From the NCBI GenBank assembly GCA_963169105.1, contig OY720644.1:4175001-4239000 (forward strand): a stretch of DNA of 64,000 bases, read 5' to 3'. The notes beneath the pieces are model-generated. The model had not been told where the DNA came from. It made no database searches and saw only the letters and a program-made list of their open reading frames with translations. A program made the translations under genes and the position numbers. The DNA comes from Ceriagrion tenellum (lineage: Eukaryota > Arthropoda > Insecta > Odonata > Coenagrionidae). This document shows positions 22,966 through 33,892 of the stretch, one piece after another (the first letter of the stretch is position 1; every line of letters starts with the position of its first letter).

Positions 22966-23747
22966 CTAAAGCATGTAGTCCCATTGAAGATCCACTAACA
23001 ATGCCTGATCTTCCGCGAATCTAACCGATTTTATGAGATGCCCTCCCACTTTGACTCCAGCTTCAAGTTCTTCCCACACCTGTCTTACCATTTCCTCAAC
23101 ATAAATGTTGAAAAGCAGTGGTGACAATGAGCACCCTTGCCTTTCCCTGCGACCTAGAGTTGCCCACCCTGATTCACCATCAGCCACCCTCACCTGTGCC
23201 CTTTGCATCATATATAAGTTTCGAATTAGTCTCCTGTCTTGACAGTCTTTTTCCCTAGCATCTCCGTTAGTTTATTCCAATTTACTCTGTCGAAAGTCTT
23301 TTCAAAATCAATTGAACATGCAAAAACGTCCTGATTATACTCAATGTTTCTTTCTATAAGTGTTATCATCACCACTATTGCATCCCGGGTTGGCCTTCCC
23401 TTCTGGAACCCAAACTGGTCATCACCTAAGTAGTTTTTGGCTTTACTCTCCAACCTTCTATTGATTACTCGAAGTAAAACTTTGGCTGCATGTGCAATTA
23501 AACTAATTGTTCTGTAGTCCTCGCATTCTGATGCATTCTTCTTTTTTGGGATAGGAATCAATACTGTTTTCACAAAGTCTTCTGTCCATACTCCTTCCTC
23601 GTAGATCCTACGTATAAGTTCAAAAAAAGCTTGCCTGCCTTTACTTCCTAAACTCTTTAGCAATTCTGAGGGTATGTTATCTACTCCTACAGCTTTTCTT
23701 GCCTTCGTCTCTTTCAATACTTTCTCTATTTCACTGTCAAGTATCAT
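22966..23747 (-). pseudogene. RTE-like reverse transcriptase
   Basis: KARKAVGVDNIPSELLKSLG, VWTEDFVKTVLIPIPKKKNA, CEDYRTISLIAHAAKVLL, DDQFGFQKGRPTRDAI and CSIDFEKTFDRVNW, followed after a small gap (23211-23226) by ERQGCSLSPLLFNIYVEEM. The active site reads VRFAEDQALL: FADD has become FAED. Frame changes occur near 23220 and 22960. Confidence 0.82.
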
Positions 23748-23894
23748 TGGACCCAGGTAATCTTCCTCTAGTGTTCCCTCATCCTCTATACCTAAATTAG
23801 CTGGTCTACCATCACTGTCATATAGCTCCTCTACGTATTCTCGCCATCTTTCAAGGATATCTTCCCGCTCGGTTTACATTCTACCTCTCTTGTC

Positions 23895-24515
23895 CTAACT
23901 CTTTGTTACCATTTGCCCTCGCTTACATCCCAACAGCAATTTTACCCTAGTGTGTAACGCACTCATTTCCCCTTCCTTTTGCAGTTTCTCCATTTCCTTA
24001 CATTGCCTTCTCCACCAATTTTCCTTTGCCTGATTGGTAATGCACCATTGTTGATTATTTAGCTCACTGTATTTTGCCCTATTCTGGTCGGCGTTGACAT
24101 TTTTCCAATTCCTTCTCACCTCCATTTTCATAATCATTTCTTCTGTAACCCACTGCTTCTTTACCCTCCTCATTTCTGCTGCTTCTATTGTTTTCTCAGC
24201 CACTCTTACAATGCTTGTTTTTATATTCTCCCACTTTTCCTCGATTGTTCCTGCTTCTTTGGTTTCTCCCATTTTCCCATCCACTCTCTCTTGGTATTCC
24301 CTCCTTTTCTCCCCTTTCAACGCTTCCAGGTTCCACCTCTTCATCCTCCTGCTTTTATTTAGCTTTTTGAATCTAACCTCACAATTCAACATTACTAAAT
24401 TATGATCGGAGTCTGCATCAGCCCCCGGATAGCTCGGCAAGTTCCTCACACTGTTCCTAAATCTTTGTCTGACCATGACATAGTCAATTTGGTATCTCTC
24501 AGTGTCTCCTGGCAT
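23895..24515 (-). pseudogene. RTE-like element, end of EN and linker
   Basis: TERYQIDYVMVRQRFRN and PGADADSDHNLVML are the last EN motifs (IDY...R and SDH, with the catalytic Asp-His pair kept). A Lys/Glu-rich linker follows (RRMKRWNLEALKGEKRREYQ, VKKQWVTEEM). It is cut off on the right at the duplicated target of the R1-clade insertion. Confidence 0.8.
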
Positions 24516-24523
24516 TTTCCATG

Positions 24524-24608
24524 TGTACCTCCTCCTGCCATGGTGTTTAAACCAAGTGTTCGTAACTATTAATTTATTTCTCCTACAAAATTCAACTGCC
24601 TTCTCTCC
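24524..24608. repeat. left copy of an 85-bp target-site duplication
   Basis: From TGTACCTCCTCCTGCC to CTGCCTTCTCTCC. It matches 29699-29783 over all 85 bases with about three mismatches (AATTTATT against AAATTATT, CTACA against CTCCA). It is RTE-like coding sequence that continues on the far side of the inserted element. Confidence 0.9.
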
Positions 24609-24946
24609 CTTACCTTACCTTATCTTACCTAACTTACCCCCCATGGGGTGGCGGATTGGTTAGTTGCAGGAGTCGGATCCCTGCACCAAACCGCCAAGGC
24701 TAGGCCCTGCGCCGCTAAATGCAGGAACCCATAGGTGCTAGGCCGCTAAACCTAGTAGTACTAAGGGCTTAGACCCAGTAAAGCAAACGTATAGCGTTTG
24801 CATTTTGACGCTAACACCTAGCGTCCGTAAAGAAACAAGGAGAAAACGAGGCAACCGAGGGTCACGCGGAAAAGCCTTCCTTGGCGGGCCAGTCCCCATC
24901 CAGGGCCCCACCTCCTCTTGGTTGGGGGGGGGGACCGGACACGGTA
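24609..24946 (+). other. R1-clade element 5' UTR
   Basis: Starts with pentamer-like text (CTTACCTTACCTTATC) directly after the target duplication, then a GC-rich leader with CTAGGCC/CTAAACC-type repeats. The first ATG in the gag frame is at 24947. Internal promoters usually lie in such leaders, but I cannot point to a specific one. Confidence 0.6.
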
Positions 24947-26111
24947 ATGGCGTCGCCAACGCCAGTGGCTGGACGAAGAGGAGCAGAACCGGAAACAACC
25001 CCGGTGGGAGTTGAAACATCCCAGGGCTCGCAGAAAGAACCATCGGTAGTAACCGAGGAACAGCCGGGCTTTGCAGGTCTTGTACAGGCTTTGACCCTGA
25101 TGATAGCGGCTGAGTCGAAACTCTCGCTAGTCAAGAAAGGAGAGCTTCACAGGATGCTCGGTGAGTTGCAAAAATTGCACTCCGACACGGTTGCGAAGAT
25201 GGAATTCTTTCGCGGGAGGGCGGATGTCATTGGTGTCGTGCGCCGGGAGATTCGAACCGCGGTGGAACAAACGCGGACGCAAGCTTCGCCTAGCTTTGCT
25301 GCCAGGGCAGCCAAACCTGCTTCGCAGCGGGTGGTTTTTGCCGGCAAATCCGTGCCAGCTCCGCAGAAGACGGAGACAGCGGTGGTGCTTCCCCAGTGCG
25401 AAAAAATAAAGAGCAGTGATAAGACCAAGCAGGTGCTTATGGACTCTGTGGACCCAGCCAAGTTGGGACTTAAGATAAGTCGGGTCGTTCGCACTAAAAA
25501 CAACGGCGTGCGAATCGAAAGTGCTACCAAGGGTCTGGTAGAGAAACTGAAGACCTCCAAGGTCTTTGGTGAGAAAGGTAAGCTCATAGTTCAGAGCGAG
25601 GAGAAGAGCAAGCCTAGGCTTGCGATCTTCGCCGTAAAAAGCTCTCTTGACGGGGAAACCCTGAAAGATGCTCTGCTTCGGCAGAATGAACTGAGCGAGA
25701 ACGCGCACGTTAAGCCGCTCGCTCTACCGGTACGGTAAGAGAGATACAAGAACCACCACTTGGGTCGTGGAGGTTGATAGTGCCACCCGCGCAAAAGTCT
25801 TAGACTATGGCAAGGTTTACATTGGGTATGATCCCTGCAGGGTTGAGGATAAAATTCATGTTACACGGTGCTTCAAATGCCAGGGACTCGGTCATATGGC
25901 TAATAAATGCACAGAAAAAGAAACTACGTGTAACCACTGAGCAGGTAATCACGACACCAAGGACTGCACGGAGAAGTCCAAGCCCCCTTGCTGCGCTAAT
26001 TGCAAGCAAGCGAAGCATGAGGACCTGGCGCATCAGGCTTCGGATTCGAAGTGCCCCGTGATGAAACGACGGGTAGCGCAGATAATGAGTTCAATCGACT
26101 ATGGGTCGTAA
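24947..26111 (+). pseudogene. R1-clade ORF1 (gag-like nucleic-acid binding protein)
   Basis: The frame MASPTPVAGRRGAEP runs to about 25735, with a Leu-rich helical part (LVQALTLMIAAESKLSLV) and a conserved block (LGLKISRVVRTKNNGVRIES) seen in R1-type gag. It then shifts by one base near 25730 and continues WVVEVDSATRAKVLDYGKVY. The three zinc knuckles are CFKCQGLGHMANKC (25870-25912), CNH-stop-AGNHDTKDC, where a TGA (25937-25939) replaces the second Cys, and CCANCKQAKHEDLAHQ...C. The start was chosen as the first ATG; 24881 is a TTG. The frame ends TAA at 26109-26111. Confidence 0.82.
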
Positions 26112-29100
26112 ACTCATAAGAAATTACCGTAGCATTAAAATAGGTCAGCCGAATCTAGCTAACGGCAGGCTGGCAACAGCAGAGCTGCGGGGTCTTGCTG
26201 CGGATTTGAGCATAGACCTATTCATGGTGCAGGAACCCTACTCCTGCCCTGACGTGAGTCTCCATTGAAGAATTCCTGGACAGGGAGTGGGAACAAGAAT
26301 AGTTCCCGAAAAGATGGGGGAGAGGCTCTATGCTGGGATAGTGTGCGTAGGTCGAGAAATTGACCTACTGCCTATTGGAAAGTACACGACGACGCACGTC
26401 GCTACTGCCGAAGTGCGAATAGGCACGGACGCGTTTATAGCAGTAAGCATGTACTGTCCTCCCAGCACTGGGCTAAGGCCATTTCTAGACCTTCTCGGGG
26501 AAATTGTTGGCGAGTTCAAAGACCACTTAATTGTGGTTAGTACGGATGCAAACGCAAAGAGCGAAGTCTGGTTCGACTGGGTCAACGATCAACGTGGTCA
26601 AGACCTGGAAGAGCGAGTACAGGGACTCCAACTATACCTGATGAACGAGCCGGGTAATCCGTCGACCTTTGCCACGAGGAACGGAGAATCTAATATTGAC
26701 CTGACGATGGTTAATGGAAGGGCGATCTCGCTTTTTGGGAACTGGAGTGTTCATGGGCATCGAAGTGTTTCAGACCATCGTCCGATCACTTTTGATTTCA
26801 GACCGGTCTCGCGGCCCGTAGAGGTTGAACGGGGATTTAATCTTCACCGAGCTCGTTGGACAGAATATAGCGAGGCACTGGAAAATGGACTCCGAGAGTT
26901 CGAAGTGTTGTCCAAGGAGACAACACCGGAATCCATCGAAAGAAGGGCCAAGGCATTTCGGCATGTGATCCTGACGGCAGCAGAAAAAGCAATTCCAAGG
27001 AGAAATGCTCCCCCGTTGAAAGTTCAATGGTGGACAGCCGAACTAGGCAGAATGAAGTTGCAGCTTCGACGGAAGAGGAAACTCTTCCAGAACTGCAGAG
27101 ACCCCTAGGGTCGGGAATTTCACTGGCGAGGCTTTAGAGATGCAAGGCGAAGGTACTATAGGGAGGTGAGGCAGAGACAACGAAGAACGTGGGAAAAATT
27201 TGCCCAAGAAAATCTGTCACAGAACCCCTGGGGTTTTGTGTACAGACTCGCCGCGGAAAAGCTGAAGAAGCCAGTATTACTGCATTCTGCCACCGGGAAT
27301 GACGGAAGGGTGATGCTTTCCGACGAAACACTTGAGAATATGCTCAAGGTCCTCATGCCCGATGACGATTTACGGGACGATGATTGCCAATTGGCGCTGA
27401 GAGCGGAAGCAGAACTCGACGGTGAAACCCCGTCGGCCAGTCCCGTTACGGAGCGCGATGTTGAAACGGCCATGAGCCACATCAAACTGAATAGGGCTCC
27501 GCGCATTGATGGGATCAATGGGGTCTTGATCTGAAAGGCCCAGCCCCTGTTTTTGGAAGAGTTCACGCGCTTATGCAATGATTGTTTGACGGCCAAATAC
27601 TTTCTACAAATGTGGAAAGTGGGAAAGCTCTGTGTTATTTCGAAAGGAAAGGACAGAGATCCTGGTGACTCTAGGTCTTATAGGCCACTCACGCTGCTCC
27701 CTGAACTGGGAAAAGTGTTTGAGAGGGTCATAAAAGCCAAGTTGATGGAATACGTTCAGGAGTCCGATCTCTTTCATCCCAATCAGTATGGCTTCAGGAA
27801 TGGAATGAGTGCGACCGATGCGATCTCACATGTGGTGGGACAAATTAGAAGAAGGACGAGCAAGTACACTCTGGTGATCTTTGTAGATTTCCGGGGTGCG
27901 TTTGACTCACTGTGGTGGCCGGTTGTCATTCATGAGCTAAAGCATTGTGGAGTCCCCAGCAGTATTGTTGGCCTAGTTCGGAGTTATTTCGAGCGGAGGA
28001 AGGTAGTACTCCGAACAACTTATTTAGTAGCGAGAAAATTCCTTTCCAAAGGAATTCCGCAGGGCTCGATACTGGGGCCGCTACTCTGGAACGTGGCAAT
28101 GAATGGGATTTTCCGCCAGGATTATCCCAGGAATTGCGAGTTAGTGGTCTATGCCGACGATACGGCTGTAATAATCCATGGGGATAGCCGCAGAGAACTA
28201 GAGGAACTAGCCGGAGAGTGTCTTATTAAACTCTCAGCTTGGGCCAACCGAAGCAAGCTCGTCATTTCGAAGGAAAAGTCGGTCTTTCAGTTTACGGAGG
28301 GAAACTCACCAGAGATCCTTCACTGCGATTGGAAGGATCGGTCATCAGAAGGTGTGCCGAGGTACCTGGGACTAGTACTTGACGAGGGACTTTCCTTCAT
28401 GAAGCACATTAACAATGTGGTGAAGAGGGTCATTTTCGCGACCATCCGGAGACTCTGTCGGGTTAGGTACGGGAACAATACCTCGAGCCATAGCATCTTG
28501 TACAAGAGTGTGGCGTTACCCATCATAGGGTACGGGGTGGAGGTCTGGGGTGATCGGTTCTGCCTCCTTGCTGTTGCAGGGAGCTATTGTAGTGTATCCA
28601 ACGACAGTAATCACTGGAACAATCCCGATCGAGTACGAATTACTCGAAAGGAAGGCGAAGGCTGAGTTCAAACGGTATGGGGAGTCGCAGTATTTTGGTG
28701 TGAGATTGGGAGATGAGCAGAGATCCCTGATGGGGCTCCTGCAAACTCTAAGAGCCGAAACTATGAGAAGGTGGCAGGAAGAGTGGGATAGCTCGGCGAA
28801 GGGGAGGTTGACTCACGAGTTCCTCCCCTCCGTTTCAGAAAGAGTGGCGTTGCCACTCCGGATGAAGAGCCGAGTGACGCAGGTCTTGACCGGTCACGGT
28901 AACTTCTACTCGTACCTGCACCGAATAGGAAAGGTAGACACCCCAGAGTGTCCTGCTAGTTCGGTTTCTGATACGGTTGATCACCGGATCTACGATTGCC
29001 CAGTGTATCGAAGTAACCGGGAAGAGGTCAGTCGCCTACTAACCCAATGGCCCCTGCCACTGTGTAGTCTTCTGAGGGAATGTGTGGAGCTCGGCAGGTG

Positions 29101-29149
29101 TGATACCCTTGGTAACTTCTCTGGGGATCCCATAAATTTGGGAACCTAA
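26101..29149 (+). pseudogene. R1-clade ORF2 (endonuclease and reverse transcriptase)
   Basis: Starts at ATG 26101, overlapping the ORF1 stop. EN (26100-26810): RNYRSIKIGQPNLANGR-like start, MVQEPY (catalytic Glu), VSTDANAKS (DxNA), SNIDLTM and SDHRPITF (Asp-His). RT (27480-28560): NRAPRIDGINGVL, RSYRPLTLLPELGKVFERV, PNQYGFRNGMSATDAI, FVDFRGAFDSLWW, GIPQGSILGPLLWN and VVYADDTAVI with the YADD box intact. The tail ends with ECPASSVSDTVDHRIYDCP, a C/H-type zinc motif with one Cys replaced. Lesions: TGA at 26266, TAG at 27106, TGA near 27532, and a shift near 28560. Confidence 0.87.
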
Positions 29150-29698
29150 GTGTTGATTAAGGAATCCCTGGAAAGAGACAACGAGACAAAGAGACAGCGT
29201 GGCAACGAGGCAAAGAGAAAACCTAAAGCCTGAGGAACATTAAGACCGAGACAAAGAAGCAAAGAAAAATGCATCAGAAAGAGACAAGGAGACAAAGAGA
29301 CAAGGAGACAAAGAGATGCTACGGTGTTAGAGACAACGAGACAAAGGCAGCAAAAACAGCAGCTCAGAGCAAGCTCACCGAAGAGGACGAGAAAAAGAGA
29401 CCATTGTAAAAACGTGAACGAGACAGAGAGGCAAAGAGATAAGAGGCAAAGAGAAAATGGGAATGGAAGAGGATGAGAAAAAGAGGCAAAGAGGCAATGG
29501 GAAAGGTAGAGGACGAGAAAAAGAGGCAACGAGAAACAAAGGCCGAGTCTACAAGCTGATTCTTTGAAGCACGTCGCATCGAGGGGATTCAGAGCTTCGC
29601 TCAGGCACCCCATCGCCCACGCACAGTGTGAGGCGCGGTTGGTTGGTCGACCCAAGAAGAACCCCATTCGGGGTATTTCATGGGTCCCTCTAACTAAC
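29150..29698 (+). repeat. R1-clade 3' UTR with purine-rich array
   Basis: Nearly strand-pure A/G text built from units such as GAGACAAAGAGACAA and GAGGCAAAGAGA, from about 29170 to 29540, followed by a GC-rich tail ending CTAACTAAC. The plus strand lacks T over long stretches. Shadow frames on the minus strand read as Leu/Ser/Phe-rich nonsense. Confidence 0.75.
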
Positions 29699-29783
29699 TG
29701 TACCTCCTCCTGCCATGGTGTTTAAACCAAGTGTTCGTAACTATTAAATTATTTCTCCTCCAAAATTCAACTGCCTTCTCTCC
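29699..29783. repeat. right copy of the 85-bp target-site duplication
   Basis: Pairs with 24524-24608. After it the RTE-like sequence continues with GCGATCATTTCTCG, whereas on the left the R1-clade leader begins. Confidence 0.9.
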
Positions 29784-30600
29784 GCGATCATTTCTCGTTC
29801 CAAATCCAAACCCTCCCATTTCATACCCATCTCACCCTTCCGCCACTACTGTGTTCCAGTCGCCCATTACTATTAGATTTTTCTTTCCCGGCACTTCTCT
29901 GATTACCTCCTCCACCTGTTCATACACCCCATCCACCTCTTCCTCCCTATGATTGCTTGTGGGCATGTACACCTGGACCAATACGAAATTTGTAGGGCGT
30001 GCTTTTATTTCTACCACTAATATCCTGTCTCTTGCCTGTTCAATATTTACTACCCTCCTCCCCAATTTTGCATTTAACACTAAGGCTACCCCGCATTGAC
30101 TCTCAGCACCACCACTATAGATTACCCTGTAACTATGACTCCAATGGCCCCTGCCACTGGGTAGTCTTCTGAGGGAATGTGTGGAGCTCGGCAGGTGTGA
30201 TACCCTTAGTAACTTCTCTGGGGATCCCATTAATTTGGGAACCTAAGTGTTGATTAAGGAATCCCTGGAAAGAGACAACGAGACAAAGAGACAGCGTGGC
30301 AACGAGGCAAAGAGAAAACCTTTAGCCTTTGCAAAGCATCCCACTGTCCTTCCATCTCACCTCGCACAGCCCCAAGGCATCCATTTTCCCTCTATCCATT
30401 TCCCGTTTAATATTTTCCAGCTTCCCACCCCTCATCATTGTCCTAACGTTCCAAGTTCCTATTTTTATCGGTATTTTCCTTTTCTTCTTATCTTCCTTGG
30501 TCCTTGTATCCTGTGGTGACTGTGTTGTGCAAGGATTTCGTGTGATGACGACCTCGGGGGCCTTGCCTACCCCGATGCCGGGCCCGACACCCCATAGTTG
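29784..30600 (-). pseudogene. RTE-like endonuclease (5' part of split element)
   Basis: Right to left: KIPIKIGTWNVRTMMRGGKL (EN start, TWNVRT), DALGLCEVRWKDSG (catalytic Glu in EVRW), then a 181-bp R1 scrap (30141-30321), then SHSYRVIYSGG, VALVLNAKLGRRVV, DRILVVEIKA and LIVMGDWNTVV (DxN motif). The frame upstream of the TWN motif stays open for some 30 codons (from about 30590) without a clear ATG. Confidence 0.78.
30141..30321 (+). mobile_element. R1-clade 3' scrap inside the RTE-like endonuclease
   Basis: About 97% identical by eye to 29044-29224 of the full R1-clade element: CCAATGGCCCCTGCCACT, GAGTGTGTGGAGCTCGGCAG-like text, the ORF2 stop and the start of the purine array. It ends at GAGAAAACCT; to the right the EN text resumes. 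Neither a poly(A)-like tail nor a target duplication is visible. Confidence 0.85.
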
Positions 30601-30804
30601 GGCGACATCCCATATTTGCTTGGATTAATTTCTCTTTGTGTGACATTCATATTTCTGGGTAGTATAATAGTCGAGAGGAAACTCCCACCCCCGCTTCCCA
30701 ACAGTGTGTTTCACGTGACACTATCACGAGACTACCATTTGTCTGGCTCCTACCCTCCGACCTATCTGGCAATGGGTGGTCTTACTGGTGGGCTTTCTTA
30801 GTGA

Positions 30805-31070
30805 AGTCTCATTAGCCCTTCGAAGGATCCCAGGTTATAACCCCAAGCATCCTTAGCGGGGTCCCATTAGCCCTTGCGAAGGATCCTTCTTGGGGGTGTG
30901 TGTGTGTACTGTGTAGGTCACTGGCGAGGAAGTCACTTTCCCGTAAACCATCACAGGAGGGTATTCTGGTTGAGAGGCTGGGGGTTGGTCACTGACGTTT
31001 ACGTAAAACCAACACAGTAAACTTTTATTTCTTCCTTTTGACGAGTGGTGCCAATTATTACGGCCATTGA
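30805..31070 (+). repeat. single arm of the foldback family (see 43650-44315)
   Basis: Same order as the right arm of the palindrome: AGGTTATAAC, GCATCCTTAG, GGTCCCATTAGCCCT, GTGTGTGTGT, GGTCACTGGCGAGGAAGT, AAACCATCACAGGAGGGTAT, CCAACACAGTAA, TTTGACGAGTGGTGCCA, ACGGCCATTG. Diverged (perhaps 75-80% by eye). Confidence 0.75.
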
Positions 31071-32972
31071 AGATTAATTCTTTATTTTGTATATATTGTT
31101 ATGAGGCCGTAGAGCTCAAGTTCCCTCGATCCTATATTTTATTTCCGCATTACCGCTGCTATATATAATTGCGTTACTTTAAAATCCATGTCCTTCTAAA
31201 AAATATTTACATCATATGATAACATTGGACTATACTCCCACCATACTTATTAATCGTTTTGACATCTGGGAAGTCAAAATATTTAGCCAAAGAAAGCTGG
31301 AAAATTTGTTCTAAAATGTAGTGAAAATACTGCTGATATCTGTATGGCTCTTGTACTACTGTCCCTTGTATAGTGGAAAAATAAATTAATACAAACGGTT
31401 TCTTAGAGTGTCCCAATTTGCATCGATGCCGGAAAGTCATGGGTCATAGGTTCTCCGTCGGTGACATTTGATGAGAAAATGAGAGGTGCAAACATTTTCT
31501 GAAATCGGATTATATTTAGGGGTCGCGCTCGCAGCTTTTTGTTTAGCATGGGGGCTCCCTTAAGCGCGCGCCGCCCGTTTGAAAAGCCCGCGCTCCCAAG
31601 TCAACTTACTGCTTACGGATTCGAACGCGTTTAGAAAAGACGTGAAACTTGTACCACTAGCGAAAGCTGTATCGTCTCCCGCGAACTGCTCGCATTTTTC
31701 AAGCAATGGTTTATGTACTGTCCGCTGGGTGGCAAGGCGCATGAATATTTTTTGGATTGCTTTTATCTTACAAATTTCACGGTCTATTCAAGTAATTTTT
31801 TCCCATATTTCAGTAGAGGGGGCGAGGAGGCAGAACATTCAAGAATGATAAAAATTCATGCAAATTTAAGTGATTAACACTGACTGGTGAACATGTGTTG
31901 GGTTTTGAGTACTGAAAACGCAAACCATGAGAGTTAGGGTCCACGCATTTCATGTAAATCTCGTACAATCAAGGTGATTCACACGAAATGCACTGAAATT
32001 GCCACTGTTCTGCGTCGCGCTAGAAGCTGATGTGGTAAAATCCTCATCCCTACTTTGGCTTTCTACGTTTTAGGTCGGATGAGGAAGCATTTATCTCTGC
32101 AATAAAGAGAGGAATGTGAAACACAAATATTGCATTAAAATGGCCATTTAACTATTTCTGACAGAATAAATTAATGCCACAAGGTAAAGCACAATAATTC
32201 AAGATAAAATATAATTTTTTAATCACAAGTTTTTCATCTCTTCAATAATGTGTACGCTGTTCTAGCATGTCTCAATGTCTTAATTATAAAAACGAGCAAT
32301 CAATTTCAACAGCACTGTCAGTCAATTACTTAAGGGAAAGTAGACTTCATCAAGGGTGGAATAGGAGCTAAACATCATAACTTGCTTAAACTTTTTTAAA
32401 CTTTATAAGATTTTGATGAAATAGCCTAATAGCCCACCACCACTGAGCTATATATGCATTACATATACACACATCGATGAGTGTCCCAAGATATATCGCA
32501 CAATGAGGTCACTAGCATTGGCTTAAAATCAATGGGTGGGTATCGCAAAATGCTCCAACGTTATTGAGTTCTGTTTCACAAATTCTAAGCATGAATCTCC
32601 AATTAGCCTATAGTTTCTGCAGTAGTATAATACTTAACCCATAAAATGCCATAGTAGGGCCCATAGAAAACAAACGAGACACTCCATTATGAAAGTCTGA
32701 TAAGGATGATAAAACTTAGCAGGATGTCCAAATGGACCATCAACTCTATATGGAATGAAAAGTAGGCACAACCATATCACAGAGACTACGCTAGGCACGC
32801 CTTAGAAATAGCAACTCAGAGTTGACACTTAAAACGAAGAGATAGGATAAAATAAATCCATTAATGGGGAATATTCGTACAAATTATCATTAAACCAATG
32901 TCCATCCTGCCACTCCAAGACACTTCAAACAGCACTTCATAACTCTCCAAAAAACAAACCGTCACAGTTACG
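31071..32972. other. 1.9-kb stretch without assigned features
   Basis: AT-rich. A local GC-rich patch at 31530-31745 (AAGCGCGCGCCGCCCGTTTG) holds short open frames on both strands with no family I recognise. No splice-site-bounded exon seen. Confidence 0.5.
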
Positions 32973-33465
32973 CATGGATTCGTAATGGAAATATTTTTTC
33001 TTAAAAAAAGAGGTAGATTCTCCGCTGATGGTTATAAAACCTTGAGACGGAATTCAATACTAAGGAACTCAACTTGCATTTTATTTATTTAATCTACAAC
33101 ATTTAAAATTTTGAATGTTTTTCACATTGCTACGGAACCTGTATTGACTAGTGGCAAAAAATGTTTCTCGTAGTAATGAGAGAATCCTCTCACTAAAATG
33201 TGTGAGACTTTAAAATTAAAGTTAAAACATTTAATAGATAAAATTTGTCCTCCAATTATGATGTTATTTGTGTCTCACCAAATGTTGGCTCAATGAAGGC
33301 ATATGTGAGTCATTATCATTTGATATAATAATGATTGCGCCGTGAACAATAGTAATGGAAGGGTAATTTTAACAAGATGTCCAAACGGTGGAGGAATTAT
33401 GTTAGAATTTTAAAATGCGATTTTACCGTATGGTAGAAATGGAGAACGAAGGCGTGAATATTTAA
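32973..33465 (+). repeat. left terminal inverted repeat of an unclassified element
   Basis: CATGGATTCGTAATGGAAAT at the outer end and GGCGTGAATATTTAA at the inner end are mirrored at 38805-39056. Shared blocks in between: AGATTCTCCGCTG, TTGCTACGGAACCTGTA, TGGAGGAATTAT, ATTTTAAAATGCGATTTTAC, CCGTATGGTAGAAATGGAGA. The left copy carries about 240 extra bases (33150-33390). Identity over the shared parts is perhaps 80% by eye. Confidence 0.75.
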
Positions 33466-33558
33466 AACATGGGAAGTAGGGTGGATCGAAATACCGTATT
33501 TTTTTTCGAAATCGTTCTGCGGCTGGTGCTTCAAGTTTGTGGTTGTACATTTGTAAAG

Positions 33559-33892
33559 TGTCCACAAAGTTCTCATTCATGGCGCTACAATGATAGAATC
33601 AGCCATTCTTCCCATCGGACAACTGTCAGAAGATGCTCAGGAGGCAAGAAACAAGGATTTAAAAATTTTCAGGCGTAGGCATGCTAGGAAGATTTCTCGC
33701 TCCGCCAGTATTGAGGATGTATTTAATATGTTGCTACTATCTTCGGATCCTGTGATTTCATCCATTCGTCAAAAAACTAAAAAGAAGAAAAACGGAATAC
33801 CTGCTGAAGTTTTGCAACTATTAAAAGAACCAGACGTGTTTAGCTCTGGAGGAAGTGAGGAAGATGAAAGTGATAGCGAAATGTCGGATTAG
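33559..33892 (+). pseudogene. C-terminal fragment of a transposon-type protein of unknown function
   Basis: Open from just after a TAA (about 33552): KVLIHGATMIESAILPIGQL, then SEDAQEARNKDLKIFRRRHA, SRSASIEDVFNMLLLSSDPV and an acidic end GGSEEDESDSEMSD. From memory, text of this kind (LIHG...LPIG.LSE.A.EARNKD..., LLLSSDP) recurs as unannotated, repetitive proteins in arthropod and cnidarian genomes. I cannot name a domain. The upstream stop shows it is truncated. Confidence 0.5.

Larger units (their letters stand above)
24609..29698 (+). mobile_element. R1-clade non-LTR retrotransposon, nearly full length
   Basis: A two-ORF element with ORF1 carrying three CCHC knuckles, and ORF2 with EN, RT and a C-terminal zinc motif. 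The 5' UTR is about 340 bp, the two ORFs overlap by 11 bases (26101-26111), and the 3' UTR is about 550 bp of purine-rich repeats. It lies inside the RTE-like element and is flanked by an 85-bp duplication. ORF1 has a frameshift and a stop; ORF2 has three stops and a frameshift, so this copy is dead although nearly complete. Confidence 0.88.
22265..30600 (-). mobile_element. RTE-like non-LTR retrotransposon split by an R1-clade element
   Basis: Reads right to left: EN (30530-29832), then interrupted by the R1-clade element (24609-29698), then linker (24515-23895), RT (23747-22966) and C-terminal tail (22914-22300). The order EN-RT and the wording (IGTWNVRTM, VLIPIPKKK, AAKVLLRVINRRLE, CGAETW) fit RTE-type elements. 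Stops and shifts occur in several places. Confidence 0.8.

Noticed and set aside
24094..24405. Plus-strand hydrophobic frames of 60-103 codons
   Set aside because: Shadows of the RTE-like linker on the minus strand.
24608..24640. Telomere-like CTTACCTTACC repeats
   Set aside because: They are the start of the R1-clade 5' leader, imperfect and short; insect telomere repeats are TTAGG.
29146..29667. A 173-codon Leu/Phe/Ser/Cys-rich minus frame looking like a membrane protein
   Set aside because: It is the complement of the purine array in the R1-clade 3' UTR.
31560..31848. Opposed frames in the GC-rich patch (60 and 89 codons) as a host exon
   Set aside because: No splice-site-bounded exon and no homology I know; left as unassigned.
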